Part shown: positions 9,418 through 17,134 of the stretch, one piece after another
How the letters are laid out: each line of letters begins with the position of its first letter
Position numbering within the stretch: the first letter of the stretch is position 1
NCBI GenBank assembly: GCA_902578935.1
Contig: CACHEU010000002.1
Location: forward strand, 186,001-250,000
DNA from: an uncultured Pelagibacteraceae bacterium
GTDB taxonomy: Bacteria > Pseudomonadota > Alphaproteobacteria > Pelagibacterales > Pelagibacteraceae
Direction of reading: 5' to 3'
DNA: 64,000 nt
Notes under the pieces: generated by a model
The model's input: only the letters and a program-made list of their open reading frames with translations
Database searches by the model: none
Told to the model about the DNA's origin: nothing
Made by a program: the position numbers and the translations under genes

Positions 9418-10734
9418 ATGAAATTAAATATAGATAATTTTATAAATGAAAATGAGATTAAATCTTTATTTAAGAGTTTATATAAAATTCCCAATAGAAG
9501 TATAATGGGGGTGGGGTTTCGAAAAAGTTTATCAATAATAGGTAAAAAAGTAGATTTAAATATTAAAACAATTAAATCCGGAAAAAAAGTTCTTGATTGG
9601 ATAGTGCCAGATGAGTGGAACATAAATGATGGATATATAGTTTCACCTTCAGGAAAAAAAATTGCTGATTTCAAAAAACATTCATTACATATAATGAATT
9701 ATTCGATTCCGATTAAAAAAAAAGTTAGTTTAAAAGAATTAAAAAAACATTTATATACTTTACCTGAACTACCAGATGCAATTCCTTATGTTCATAGCTA
9801 CTACGAGAGAAAATGGGGATTTGCCTTGTCACATAATGAATTTCTTAAACTAAAAGATGGTGAATATGAAGTTTTTATTGATAGTGAAATTAAGCCTGGC
9901 AAACTTGTTTATTCTGATACTTTAATAAAAGGAAAAAGTAAAAAAGAAGTATTACTCTCCACATATCTTTGTCATCCACAAACTGCTAACCATGAATTAT
10001 CAGGACCAATTGTATGGTCAACTCTATATAATATAATTAAAAACACTGGACCTCATTATTATTCTTATAGATTTTTAATTTGTCCTGAGAATATTGGTGC
10101 TGCAGCCTTTTTACATAATTCAAAAAAAAATTTTAAAAAGATTGTTGCAGGCTATATAATAAATTGTGTTGGTCATGGTAAAGAGGTGACCTATAAAAAA
10201 TCTAGAGCTGGAGATACACTTTCTGACCAAGCTGCTTTGAATGTCATATGTAATTCAAATTATAATTTTAAAGTTGTAGATTTTGAACCTGATGGAAGCG
10301 ATGAAAGACAATTTTGCTCACCAGGGTTTAATATGCCAATAGGTTTAATTATGAGAAAAATGTATGGCACATTTAATGAATACCATAACTCATTAGACGA
10401 TGAAAATTTCATATCTTTCAAAACAATTATGGAGTCAATCAAACTCTATAACGATGTACTCTGCACTATCGATAAAAATTTTATACCAATAGCAAAAATT
10501 AAACATGGAACTCCTCAGCTTTCAAGGTATTCAAAAAATTTATATCCCAACACAATGCAATTTAATAGTTTTAATATTCAAAACGAGAATAGAAGATTTC
10601 TACTTGAGACACTAAATTTGTCAGACGGAAATATGAATTTCTTAGAAATATGTCAAAAAAAGAATTTTAAATTTATTGATTACCTACAAATTGTCAAAAA
10701 GTTATTGGATTGTAAGTTAATTAAAACTAAATGA
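9418..10734 (+). CDS. DUF4910 family, M28 aminopeptidase-like protein (islet cargo 1)
   Basis: This 438-residue protein matches the DUF4910/M28-like family from polysaccharide clusters. It has STYLCHP (His186), an NHELSGP segment (His192, Glu193), CPENIG (Glu224), GSDERQFCSPG (Asp295, Glu296) and EYHNSLDD (His323), which look like a metal-binding peptidase centre. A winged-helix-like tail may follow residue 370. No signal peptide is seen. The ATG directly follows the tRNA fragment, whose AAGGAC (9401-9406) is the only ribosome-binding-like sequence 11 bases upstream. It overlaps the formyltransferase gene by 4 bases. The substrate is unknown. Confidence 0.75.
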   Translation: MKLNIDNFINENEIKSLFKSLYKIPNRSIMGVGFRKSLSIIGKKVDLNIKTIKSGKKVLDWIVPDEWNINDGYIVSPSGKKIADFKKHSLHIMNYSIPIKKKVSLKELKKHLYTLPELPDAIPYVHSYYERKWGFALSHNEFLKLKDGEYEVFIDSEIKPGKLVYSDTLIKGKSKKEVLLSTYLCHPQTANHELSGPIVWSTLYNIIKNTGPHYYSYRFLICPENIGAAAFLHNSKKNFKKIVAGYIINCVGHGKEVTYKKSRAGDTLSDQAALNVICNSNYNFKVVDFEPDGSDERQFCSPGFNMPIGLIMRKMYGTFNEYHNSLDDENFISFKTIMESIKLYNDVLCTIDKNFIPIAKIKHGTPQLSRYSKNLYPNTMQFNSFNIQNENRRFLLETLNLSDGNMNFLEICQKKNFKFIDYLQIVKKLLDCKLIKTK

Positions 10735-11555
10735 AAGTAATCGTAATTACAGGAAGCCATCCAAGGAATTTAGGTATTTTACACAAATTATATCAAAATA
10801 ATAAAATAGAAATTGCAGGTTTTATTATGTTTGAAAGAGAAGAAATAATTCCAAAACCCAACAATAATTTAGATAAAAAAATAAAAAAGTTATGGGAAAT
10901 ACACTTTAAAAAGCGCCATGAGTCTGAAAAAAAATATTATGATTTTGATTTAGATTTTATAAAAAAGTTAAAAAATAAAATAATAATTAATGATAAGAAA
11001 GATTTTAATGGATTAGAAGTACTAAACTTTATAAAATCTACTAATGCAGACGCATGTTTTATCCAAGGCTGTCCAATAATAGAAGATCCAATTTTATCTG
11101 CATTACCATCTTACTCTATAAATCTTCATTTAGGATTAATTCCATATTACAAAGGAGCTATAACTGCATTTTGGCCTTTTTATTATTTAGAACCCGGTAT
11201 GCTAGGTACAACATATCATATAATAGACAAGCATGTTGATACTGGAGAGATAATTCATCAAAATGTTCCTACCTTGGATTATGGAGATACAATGCATGAT
11301 GCTTCTTGTAAGGCTTTATTATCGGCGTTGAGAGATATAGATCTTGTTGTTGATGAGATTATCAATCGTCAAAAAAATAATATAAAAATTAATAAAGATT
11401 TTACTTTAAAAAATAGAGGCAGATTATTTAAAAAATCAGATTGGAAACCTGAAATGTTAATAAAAATTTATTCTGAGTATAAAGATAATATAGTTGATTT
11501 ATTTTTGGATGGAAAAATTAAGTCTGAAATTCCCAATCTTATAAAGATAAAGTGA
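10731..11555 (+). CDS. Formyltransferase-fold protein, possibly a sugar N-formyltransferase (islet cargo 2)
   Basis: The 274-residue protein has the formyltransferase catalytic set seen in methionyl-tRNA formyltransferase and GART: Asn131 and His133 in SINLHLGLIPYYKG, and Asp170 in KHVDTGEI. The segment before it (ACFIQGCPIIEDPIL) is also typical. It lacks the C-terminal tRNA-binding domain of Fmt, and its amino-terminal half is unlike Fmt, so formylation of an amino sugar using 10-formyl-THF is more likely. The 4-base overlap with the DUF4910 gene implies joint expression. Function is inferred from fold and context. Confidence 0.75.
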   Translation: MKVIVITGSHPRNLGILHKLYQNNKIEIAGFIMFEREEIIPKPNNNLDKKIKKLWEIHFKKRHESEKKYYDFDLDFIKKLKNKIIINDKKDFNGLEVLNFIKSTNADACFIQGCPIIEDPILSALPSYSINLHLGLIPYYKGAITAFWPFYYLEPGMLGTTYHIIDKHVDTGEIIHQNVPTLDYGDTMHDASCKALLSALRDIDLVVDEIINRQKNNIKINKDFTLKNRGRLFKKSDWKPEMLIKIYSEYKDNIVDLFLDGKIKSEIPNLIKIK

Positions 11556-11593
11556 AAAAAATTTACTATTTAGACTTGTTGAAATATAAAGAT

Positions 11594-11599
11594 TATAAT
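11594..11599 (+). promoter_or_regulatory. Candidate -10 element of tRNA-Leu(UAA)
   Basis: TATAAT followed by AAACA lies 29 bases before the intact tRNA-Leu. It is the same string found before the truncated copy at 9347. No good -35 match is seen. The downstream glycosyltransferase-like gene, only 6 bases past the tRNA, may also depend on this promoter. Confidence 0.45.
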
Positions 11600-11622
11600 A
11601 AACAATTATGAACTTTATTAAT

Positions 11623-11707
11623 GCCCTCGTGGTGAAATGGTAGACACAAAGGACTTAAAATCCTTGCCCGCAAGGGAGTGCCAGTTCGAGTCTGGCCGAG
11701 GGCACCA
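11623..11707 (+). tRNA. tRNA-Leu (anticodon UAA)
   Basis: The acceptor stem GCCCTCG pairs with CGAGGGC at 11697-11703, followed by discriminator A and an encoded CCA. The anticodon stem AAGGA/TCCTT encloses the loop CTTAAAA, giving anticodon TAA. A long variable arm (TGCCCGCAAGGGAG) and a GTTCGAG-type T loop complete a class II leucine tRNA. This is the functional copy at the right edge of the islet. Confidence 0.95.
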
Positions 11708-11713
11708 ACATTT

Positions 11714-12649
11714 ATGAAAAATTTCAAAATTTCTGTGCACATTCCTCTATATTTAGAAAAAAGAAAAAAAAAACAACTGAATAATTTTAAAAAGGTATGC
11801 AATAGTTTTTTGAAACTTTCAAAGGGCACAGAGTTATTCATTCATAGCAACAAAAAATTAAAAAGTCACAACAAAAGAATTAAATTTATTTCTCATAGCT
11901 TTAAAAAGAGCCATCCATTTAAACTAACTTGGTATTGTAGAAATTTAATGGAATCTCAGAAGGACGACTACGATATATTTATATATTGTGAGGATGACCT
12001 TTTGTTTACAAAAAAAAATTTTCAATATTGGTTAGCTCATAAAGATAAATGTATTCAAAATAATTATAATTTAGGATTTTTAAGAGTTGAAGTTAACAAA
12101 AAAAATAAAAAATTGTATTCCACAGACCAAGTAGAAAAGTCCCAATATTATGTTCATTTGTCAAAAACAAAATATCTAGTTTTAGCTAATTCTAATTCTT
12201 CATTTTGGATATACGATAAGGATGAGTTTAGTGAATTTATAAAAACAAAATATTGGAGGTTTGACTGGAAATGGATCTCGATATCTGACATTTTATTAAT
12301 TAGAGAAATGGCGGCAGTAGGCTGGCATGGACAAAATATGAATGGTATAGATATGGGAAGATACTTGGCGACCATTGTTCCGTTAAAAAAAGAAAAAGTG
12401 GAAAACAAATCTTTTATACGCCACCTTCCAGATAATTATGCAAATGCTCCCAGGGGTTTATTTGGAACATTCAAAATGAACGATATTGCTAAAAAAGATT
12501 TAAAAAAATTCACACCCATTAATTCTTTAGGTAGACTGTTTAAAAGATTAAAATATATGGCATATCATCTTTTAAGAATTAATATTAAAAGACATTTTAG
12601 AACAAATAGGCTTCATAGTGATTTAAGGAGTGGTTTGATATTTAAATAG
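11714..12649 (+). CDS. Glycosyltransferase-like protein of unknown specificity
   Basis: I do not recognise a precise family. The 311-residue protein begins FKISVHIPLYLEKRKKKQ and has an acidic Glu93-Asp94-Asp95 motif in DIFIYCEDDLLFT, like the metal site of GT-A glycosyltransferases, followed by aromatic-rich segments (FWIYDKDEF, YWRFDWKW). No membrane segment is seen. The reading frame stays open upstream into the tRNA, but the ATG at 11714, 6 bases after the tRNA CCA, is the sensible start. There is no room for an independent promoter or a clear ribosome-binding site, so expression from the tRNA-Leu promoter after tRNA processing is likely. Confidence 0.6.
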   Translation: MKNFKISVHIPLYLEKRKKKQLNNFKKVCNSFLKLSKGTELFIHSNKKLKSHNKRIKFISHSFKKSHPFKLTWYCRNLMESQKDDYDIFIYCEDDLLFTKKNFQYWLAHKDKCIQNNYNLGFLRVEVNKKNKKLYSTDQVEKSQYYVHLSKTKYLVLANSNSSFWIYDKDEFSEFIKTKYWRFDWKWISISDILLIREMAAVGWHGQNMNGIDMGRYLATIVPLKKEKVENKSFIRHLPDNYANAPRGLFGTFKMNDIAKKDLKKFTPINSLGRLFKRLKYMAYHLLRINIKRHFRTNRLHSDLRSGLIFK

Positions 12650-12655
12650 ATTCTT

Positions 12656-13423
12656 ATGAATAAATACCATTTTATTTTTGATAAAACAAAAAGTTCTCAA
12701 AGATTAAAAATTTTTTTTAAAAAATATAAAAATTATACAATTAATAAATGTAATACAGTTGTGGTTGCTGGTGGTGATGGGTTTATGTTGCGCGTTTTGA
12801 AAAAATATTACAGAAATAAAAAGCCTTTTTATGGAATTAATTGTGGAACAATTGGATTTTTAATGAATAAATTTCACCAAACAAATTTAGAAAAAAAAAT
12901 TAAAAAAACAAAAATGTTTTCAATTAATTCCCTCGTAGCAAAAGTTCAGAGATATAAAAAAAAGAAGAACATAACTATGTTAGCTATTAATGAAGTTTCC
13001 TTGTTACGTCAAAGTAGACAAACGGCAATTTTAAAACTTAAAGTTAATAAGAAAAATTTAATAAAAAAATTAATTAGTGATGGTGTTTTGGTATCAACAC
13101 CCGCAGGAAGCACCGCTTACAATCTATCGGTCCATGGACCAATATTGTCATTAAACTCAAAAAAATTAGGCATAACACCAATTAGTCCCTTTAGACCTAG
13201 AAGATGGAAGGGAAAAATTATTTCTGATAAGTCCAAAGTAATAATTGAAAATCTCAATCCTCAAAAAAGACCAGTATCTGTAGTTGCAGATAATCATGAA
13301 ATTAGAAATATCAAGAAAGTTGAAATTAGTGTAAGCAAGAAAGTTAAAATTAAACTTCTTTTTGATAAGGGAAGAGGGCTAATTAATAAAATTAAACAGG
13401 AACAAAAATTAATTCTTAATTAA
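12656..13423 (+). CDS. nadK: NAD kinase
   Basis: NAD kinase phosphorylates NAD to NADP in the cytoplasm. The 255-residue protein has the GGDGF loop at residues 39-43, NCGTIGFLMN after it, TPAGSTAYNLSVHGPI in the C-terminal domain, and the ISPFRPRRWKG segment seen in alphaproteobacterial enzymes. The length matches that group. It is a housekeeping gene sitting inside a run of surface-glycan genes. It is convergent with the next gene and the two coding ends overlap by 8 bases. Confidence 0.92.
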   Translation: MNKYHFIFDKTKSSQRLKIFFKKYKNYTINKCNTVVVAGGDGFMLRVLKKYYRNKKPFYGINCGTIGFLMNKFHQTNLEKKIKKTKMFSINSLVAKVQRYKKKKNITMLAINEVSLLRQSRQTAILKLKVNKKNLIKKLISDGVLVSTPAGSTAYNLSVHGPILSLNSKKLGITPISPFRPRRWKGKIISDKSKVIIENLNPQKRPVSVVADNHEIRNIKKVEISVSKKVKIKLLFDKGRGLINKIKQEQKLILN

Positions 13424-15005
13424 TTTTTCTTATTACAGATAATATTTGATTGTTTCTTTTTACCTGGGAAATATTTTTTCCAGAATATTTATCGAAACAA
13501 TTGGTTAATTCCGATCTGCTTGTAGGATTTGGAATTTTACTAACTGCTCTATTAGTCATTATAATATAATTAGCTTTTTCTGGATTAACAAAATTTAGTT
13601 TTGAATACCCATTACTTTTCAAATATTTTTTGACTATATCTTTATTTATTCCACATGTAGTTATTAAAACTGTTTGTTTCTTACTCAGATCAGAATTTGA
13701 AACTAACTCTTTTAATGAAGCACCCCAATAATCATTTTCAAACTTTTTATACCTCATCTCTTTTTTTCCAGTAAACAAATTCAAATAAGTGTACTGGTAA
13801 GGAGTAAAAATTAAAAAGTTATATAAAAAGTAAATAGAGGTAGCTGTTATCAAGAAAAATAAAATTTTTTCTATTATATTATTAAAATTTTTTATGAAAA
13901 AATAAATTACTAGCCCTGGTATAATGCAATAGTAAGGCAATGCCCATAAAAATAATCTTAAACCATCATACACATTATAAGGCAATACAAATAATATTAA
14001 ATTAGGATAAATTAAAAACGATAAAATGATCAATAATTTATAATCAAAATTTTTAATACTTTTTTTGAAAAAAAATCTAAATTTTGTTAAAAAAATAAAA
14101 AATATTAGGTACAAAAACAAAAAATATTCTGGACTTTTAAAAATTAAATTATACAGAAAATAAGTTTTAGGAACTTGATCATAAAAGTAATAATTTCCAT
14201 TCACTAAATTAAAATGCCAACCAGACCAAAAATCTTCAGCCAAAGTGCTCATAAAAAATTTAAAAGGTAATATCAAAATATTAGGATGAGCGTCTATCCA
14301 AAACAACATTAACGAGAAGTAAAATATTGCAAAGCATTTGATAATATCTTTAAAAAACCTTTTAGTTGAAAATCTTTTAGTTGTTATTTTTTTTGAAACA
14401 AAGATATCAAAAAAAAATATAAAAATTATTGGAATTAAGGACCCTAAAAAAGCTATTTGAACACCCATACCCATTGAAGCTAAAAGTCCGATCAAAATTA
14501 TGTAATTATTTGTTTTGAGTGAATGGTGTTGATATTTTATGTATCTCAACAGAAGATAAGTAATCCAGACATGACTAAAAACTAATACTGTATCTTTCCC
14601 ATTAAATGCCATGTGTCCAAAGAAAATAGGATAAAAAAACAAAATTAAAATTGTAATTTTACCTATATTTTTATTAAAAAGTTCTTTGGTCAATTTTCCT
14701 AAACCAATTAATGTACCTAGAGACATTGTGAGATTTATTAAATGTGCAGCTTCAATTTGATATTTTGACGTAAACATTTGTATAATTAAATATTGTATAG
14801 TCCAATAGGAAGGGGAGTACCTCTCGCTAAAATATAAATCTTTATTTAAATTTATTTGCCCTAGTGAAAATAAGTACTCCAAAGTTGTTTTGCCTTGTAA
14901 TAAATGCCAGCTTTCATCCCAAGATTCACTGATACTGACTGCACAATAAATTGAAAAGCACAATAAAAAAAAAATTACTATATTTTCCTTTTTTTTAGAA
15001 TTCAT
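13416..15005 (-). CDS. Polytopic GT-C type glycosyltransferase (PMT/ArnT-like)
   Basis: The 529-residue protein has about ten hydrophobic membrane segments spread from residue 8 to about 400, then a soluble tail. A first-loop SESWDESWHLLQGK segment holds the Asp-Glu motif expected in GT-C enzymes that use polyprenyl-phosphate sugars (GT39/GT83-like). Such enzymes transfer a sugar on the periplasmic side of the inner membrane. The exact donor and acceptor are unknown. The gene follows a small membrane-protein gene by 12 bases on the same strand and converges on nadK. Confidence 0.65.
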   Translation of the reverse strand: MNSKKKENIVIFFLLCFSIYCAVSISESWDESWHLLQGKTTLEYLFSLGQINLNKDLYFSERYSPSYWTIQYLIIQMFTSKYQIEAAHLINLTMSLGTLIGLGKLTKELFNKNIGKITILILFFYPIFFGHMAFNGKDTVLVFSHVWITYLLLRYIKYQHHSLKTNNYIILIGLLASMGMGVQIAFLGSLIPIIFIFFFDIFVSKKITTKRFSTKRFFKDIIKCFAIFYFSLMLFWIDAHPNILILPFKFFMSTLAEDFWSGWHFNLVNGNYYFYDQVPKTYFLYNLIFKSPEYFLFLYLIFFIFLTKFRFFFKKSIKNFDYKLLIILSFLIYPNLILFVLPYNVYDGLRLFLWALPYYCIIPGLVIYFFIKNFNNIIEKILFFLITATSIYFLYNFLIFTPYQYTYLNLFTGKKEMRYKKFENDYWGASLKELVSNSDLSKKQTVLITTCGINKDIVKKYLKSNGYSKLNFVNPEKANYIIMTNRAVSKIPNPTSRSELTNCFDKYSGKNISQVKRNNQILSVIRKIN

Positions 15006-15017
15006 TCAATTAATGAT

Positions 15018-15317
15018 TTATTTATTTTGTGAGCTATTTATTTCTTTTTTTATTTTATGATAAAACTTATAGATTAGAGCAGCGTCTTCATCATTTAATA
15101 TTCTTTCTTTTTCAAGCCCCTGTTTAATTTCAAGTCGTATTTTATCTTTTAAAGAGTTTATATTTGATTTATCGCTTAACATTAAAACTTTGTTAATTGA
15201 CTCTAATTTATCTGCAAAAATTAAGTTATATGTGACGTTAATTAAAATAATAATAGCTATGACTATTGAAGAAAGCTTTATAAAAAAATTTTTTAGCTCT
15301 TTCTTGTTTTTCTTCAT
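15018..15317 (-). CDS. Small single-pass membrane protein of unknown function
   Basis: No family is recognised. The 99-residue product has a basic start (KKNKKELKNF), one hydrophobic helix at about residues 13-34, and a charged helical remainder that may form a coiled coil (residues 37-95). The topology should be N-in with the tail in the periplasm. It is 12 bases upstream of the GT-C gene on the same strand and may be its partner. It is divergent from the epimerase gene. Confidence 0.55.
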   Translation of the reverse strand: MKKNKKELKNFFIKLSSIVIAIIILINVTYNLIFADKLESINKVLMLSDKSNINSLKDKIRLEIKQGLEKERILNDEDAALIYKFYHKIKKEINSSQNK

Positions 15318-15434
15318 AAGATTTGCAAATAAACTATATTATAAAACCTAATATTTATATACAATTTAGTGTTTTTTACTATAGGGCATAAATTAATTGT
15401 AAAACTTAGTAATTATTATTACAAATTTCAAATA

Positions 15435-16373
15435 ATGACTAATTTAGCAAACAAAAAAATTTCAATCACAGGAGGGGATGGTTTTCTTGGCCAGCATTTG
15501 GTCAAAGCTCTTAAGAAGAGAAACTGCAAAAATATCAGCGTAGTAAGCCACAAAAATTATGATCTTGTGAAAAGTGATGATGTAAAGAAAATGTATTCTT
15601 CACAAAAACCCGATATCGTTTTTCATTTGGCCGCTGCGGTTGGCGGTATTGAAATAAATAAAAAAAACCCAGGTAAATTTTTTTATGAAAATGCTATAAT
15701 GAATTTGCAAGTGATACATGAAGGTTTTAAAAATAAAATTGAAAAAATTATTTCTACAGGAACCGTTTCTTGTTACCCTAATAATTCTTCACTTCCTTTT
15801 ACTGAAGAGAATATTTGGAATGGATTTCCTGAAGAGGCTAATGCTCCCTATGGAATTGCAAAAAGAATTATGCACGTGCAGTCAGAAAGTTATAAAAAAC
15901 AATACAATTTTAATTCAATACTACTTTTGTTAACAAATCTTTACGGACCTAATGATAATTTTGATGTGAATTCATCACATGTAATTGCAGCATTAATTAG
16001 AAGATTTTATGAAGCTAAAAAAAATAAATTAAAAAAAGTAATTATTTGGGGTGATGGGACAGCTACAAGAGATTTTTGTTTTGTTGAAGATATAGCCGAA
16101 GGCATAGTGCTTGCTGCAGAAAAATATAATGACAGTTCTCCTTTGAATCTAGCTTCGGGTAAAGAATTTACTATCAAAGAGATAGCTATGATAATTAAAA
16201 ATAAATTAAAATATGAAGGAGATATAACTTGGGATAGCACAAAACCAACAGGACCAAGGAGAAGATTAGTAGATATAAAAAAAGCAAAAAAATTAATTGG
16301 ATATAAAGCACCTACCACTTTAGAAAAGGGATTAGAGGAAACTATAAATTGGTATCAAGAAAAACATAATTGA
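15435..16373 (+). CDS. GDP-L-fucose synthase-like NAD-dependent epimerase/reductase
   Basis: Read from the ATG at 15435 (an earlier in-frame start gives an unmatched leader), the 312-residue protein is a short-chain SDR enzyme. It has a GGDGFLG nucleotide loop (residues 13-19), a VGGI segment after FHLAAA, and the Tyr139/Lys143 pair in APYGIAK. TNLYGPNDNFDVNSSHVIAALIRRF closely follows GDP-L-fucose synthase. That enzyme epimerises and reduces a GDP-4-keto-6-deoxymannose. No gmd-type dehydratase is nearby, so the true substrate could be another sugar nucleotide. The stop is 5 bases before the GT2 start. Confidence 0.8.
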   Translation: MTNLANKKISITGGDGFLGQHLVKALKKRNCKNISVVSHKNYDLVKSDDVKKMYSSQKPDIVFHLAAAVGGIEINKKNPGKFFYENAIMNLQVIHEGFKNKIEKIISTGTVSCYPNNSSLPFTEENIWNGFPEEANAPYGIAKRIMHVQSESYKKQYNFNSILLLLTNLYGPNDNFDVNSSHVIAALIRRFYEAKKNKLKKVIIWGDGTATRDFCFVEDIAEGIVLAAEKYNDSSPLNLASGKEFTIKEIAMIIKNKLKYEGDITWDSTKPTGPRRRLVDIKKAKKLIGYKAPTTLEKGLEETINWYQEKHN

Positions 16374-16378
16374 TAATT

Positions 16379-17104
16379 ATGAATGTTGGCTTTGTTTTAG
16401 CAGCTTATAAAGAAGAACTTAATTTAAAAGAACTTCTTAATTCTATTTTTTCAAATGTAGATAATCCTAAAATTGTTATTGTCGACGACTCACCTGAAAA
16501 TCTAGTTAAAAATATTTTATCTGAATTTAAAGACATCACATATATACACAGAGGTAAAAAGCTCGGACGTGGCTCAGCAGTTTTAAGAGGCATGAAGGAA
16601 ATTTTAAATTTTAAAAATATAGATATAATTATAGAAATTGATACAGATTTATCTCACGATCCTAATGAGATACCTAAAAATATAAAAAAATTTAAAAAAG
16701 AGGAACTAGATTTATTAATTTCTGGAAGATATTTGAAAGAAAGCAAAATATTAAATTGGACAATTGATAGAAGAATACTTTCATTTTCAGCAAATTTTTT
16801 AGCCAAATCTTTCCTCAAAGTTCCAGTTTCTGATTATACAAATGCTTTTCGGATTTATTCAAATAGAGCAGCAAAACATATTGTTCAAAATTGCGGATCA
16901 ATTGGAGATGGCTTTATTATTCTTTCTGAAATATTAGTAGAACTTTATTACAATAACTTTAAAGTTGGAGAAACACAAACAGTTTGGAAAAATAGAGTGA
17001 GAGGGAAAAGCACTGTAAGTTTTAAGGAAATATTCCAATCTTTAATAGGCTTAATAAAAATTTATGAAAAAAAAAATAAAATAAAAAAAAGTAGAAAATT
17101 ATAA
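16379..17104 (+). CDS. Glycosyltransferase family 2 (DPM1-like)
   Basis: The 241-residue protein reads as a GT2 enzyme: FVLAAYKEELNLKELL at the start, VDDSPE at 35-40, a GRGSAVLRG segment around 63-71, and the metal-binding Asp88-Thr-Asp90 in IEIDTDLSHDP. This pattern is that of polyprenyl-phosphate mannosyl/glucosyl transferases, and lack of a C-terminal membrane pair makes it DPM1-like. The ATG at 16379 is preferred over an upstream TTG at 16370 that overlaps the previous stop. Such an enzyme could supply the lipid-linked sugar used by the GT-C enzyme nearby; this link is inference. Confidence 0.8.
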   Translation: MNVGFVLAAYKEELNLKELLNSIFSNVDNPKIVIVDDSPENLVKNILSEFKDITYIHRGKKLGRGSAVLRGMKEILNFKNIDIIIEIDTDLSHDPNEIPKNIKKFKKEELDLLISGRYLKESKILNWTIDRRILSFSANFLAKSFLKVPVSDYTNAFRIYSNRAAKHIVQNCGSIGDGFIILSEILVELYYNNFKVGETQTVWKNRVRGKSTVSFKEIFQSLIGLIKIYEKKNKIKKSRKL

Positions 17105-17134
17105 ATTTTTAAATTAAATTTGAGCAGAAAAAAA

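Larger units (their letters stand above)
9375..11665 (+). mobile_element. tRNA-Leu-flanked two-gene islet with 43-base direct repeats
   Basis: Two cargo genes are bracketed by direct repeats: the 43-base tRNA-Leu 5' half at 9375-9417 and the matching first 43 bases (11623-11665) of the intact tRNA-Leu. This is the footprint expected if foreign DNA entered at a tRNA gene and kept one functional copy. The breakpoint is in the anticodon arm, and the surplus copy is the 5' half, unlike the more common 3'-end fragments. No integrase or transposase is present, so the element is either a relic or was brought in by homologous recombination at the tRNA. Confidence 0.6.

Noticed and set aside
11593..11841. 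Minus-strand open frame across tRNA-Leu
   Set aside because: It is antisense to the tRNA and to the start of a better-supported plus-strand gene; tRNA regions often give such frames.
17105..17134. Terminator between the convergent GT2 and histidine phosphatase genes
   Set aside because: The 30-base gap is AT-rich but has no convincing GC-containing hairpin.
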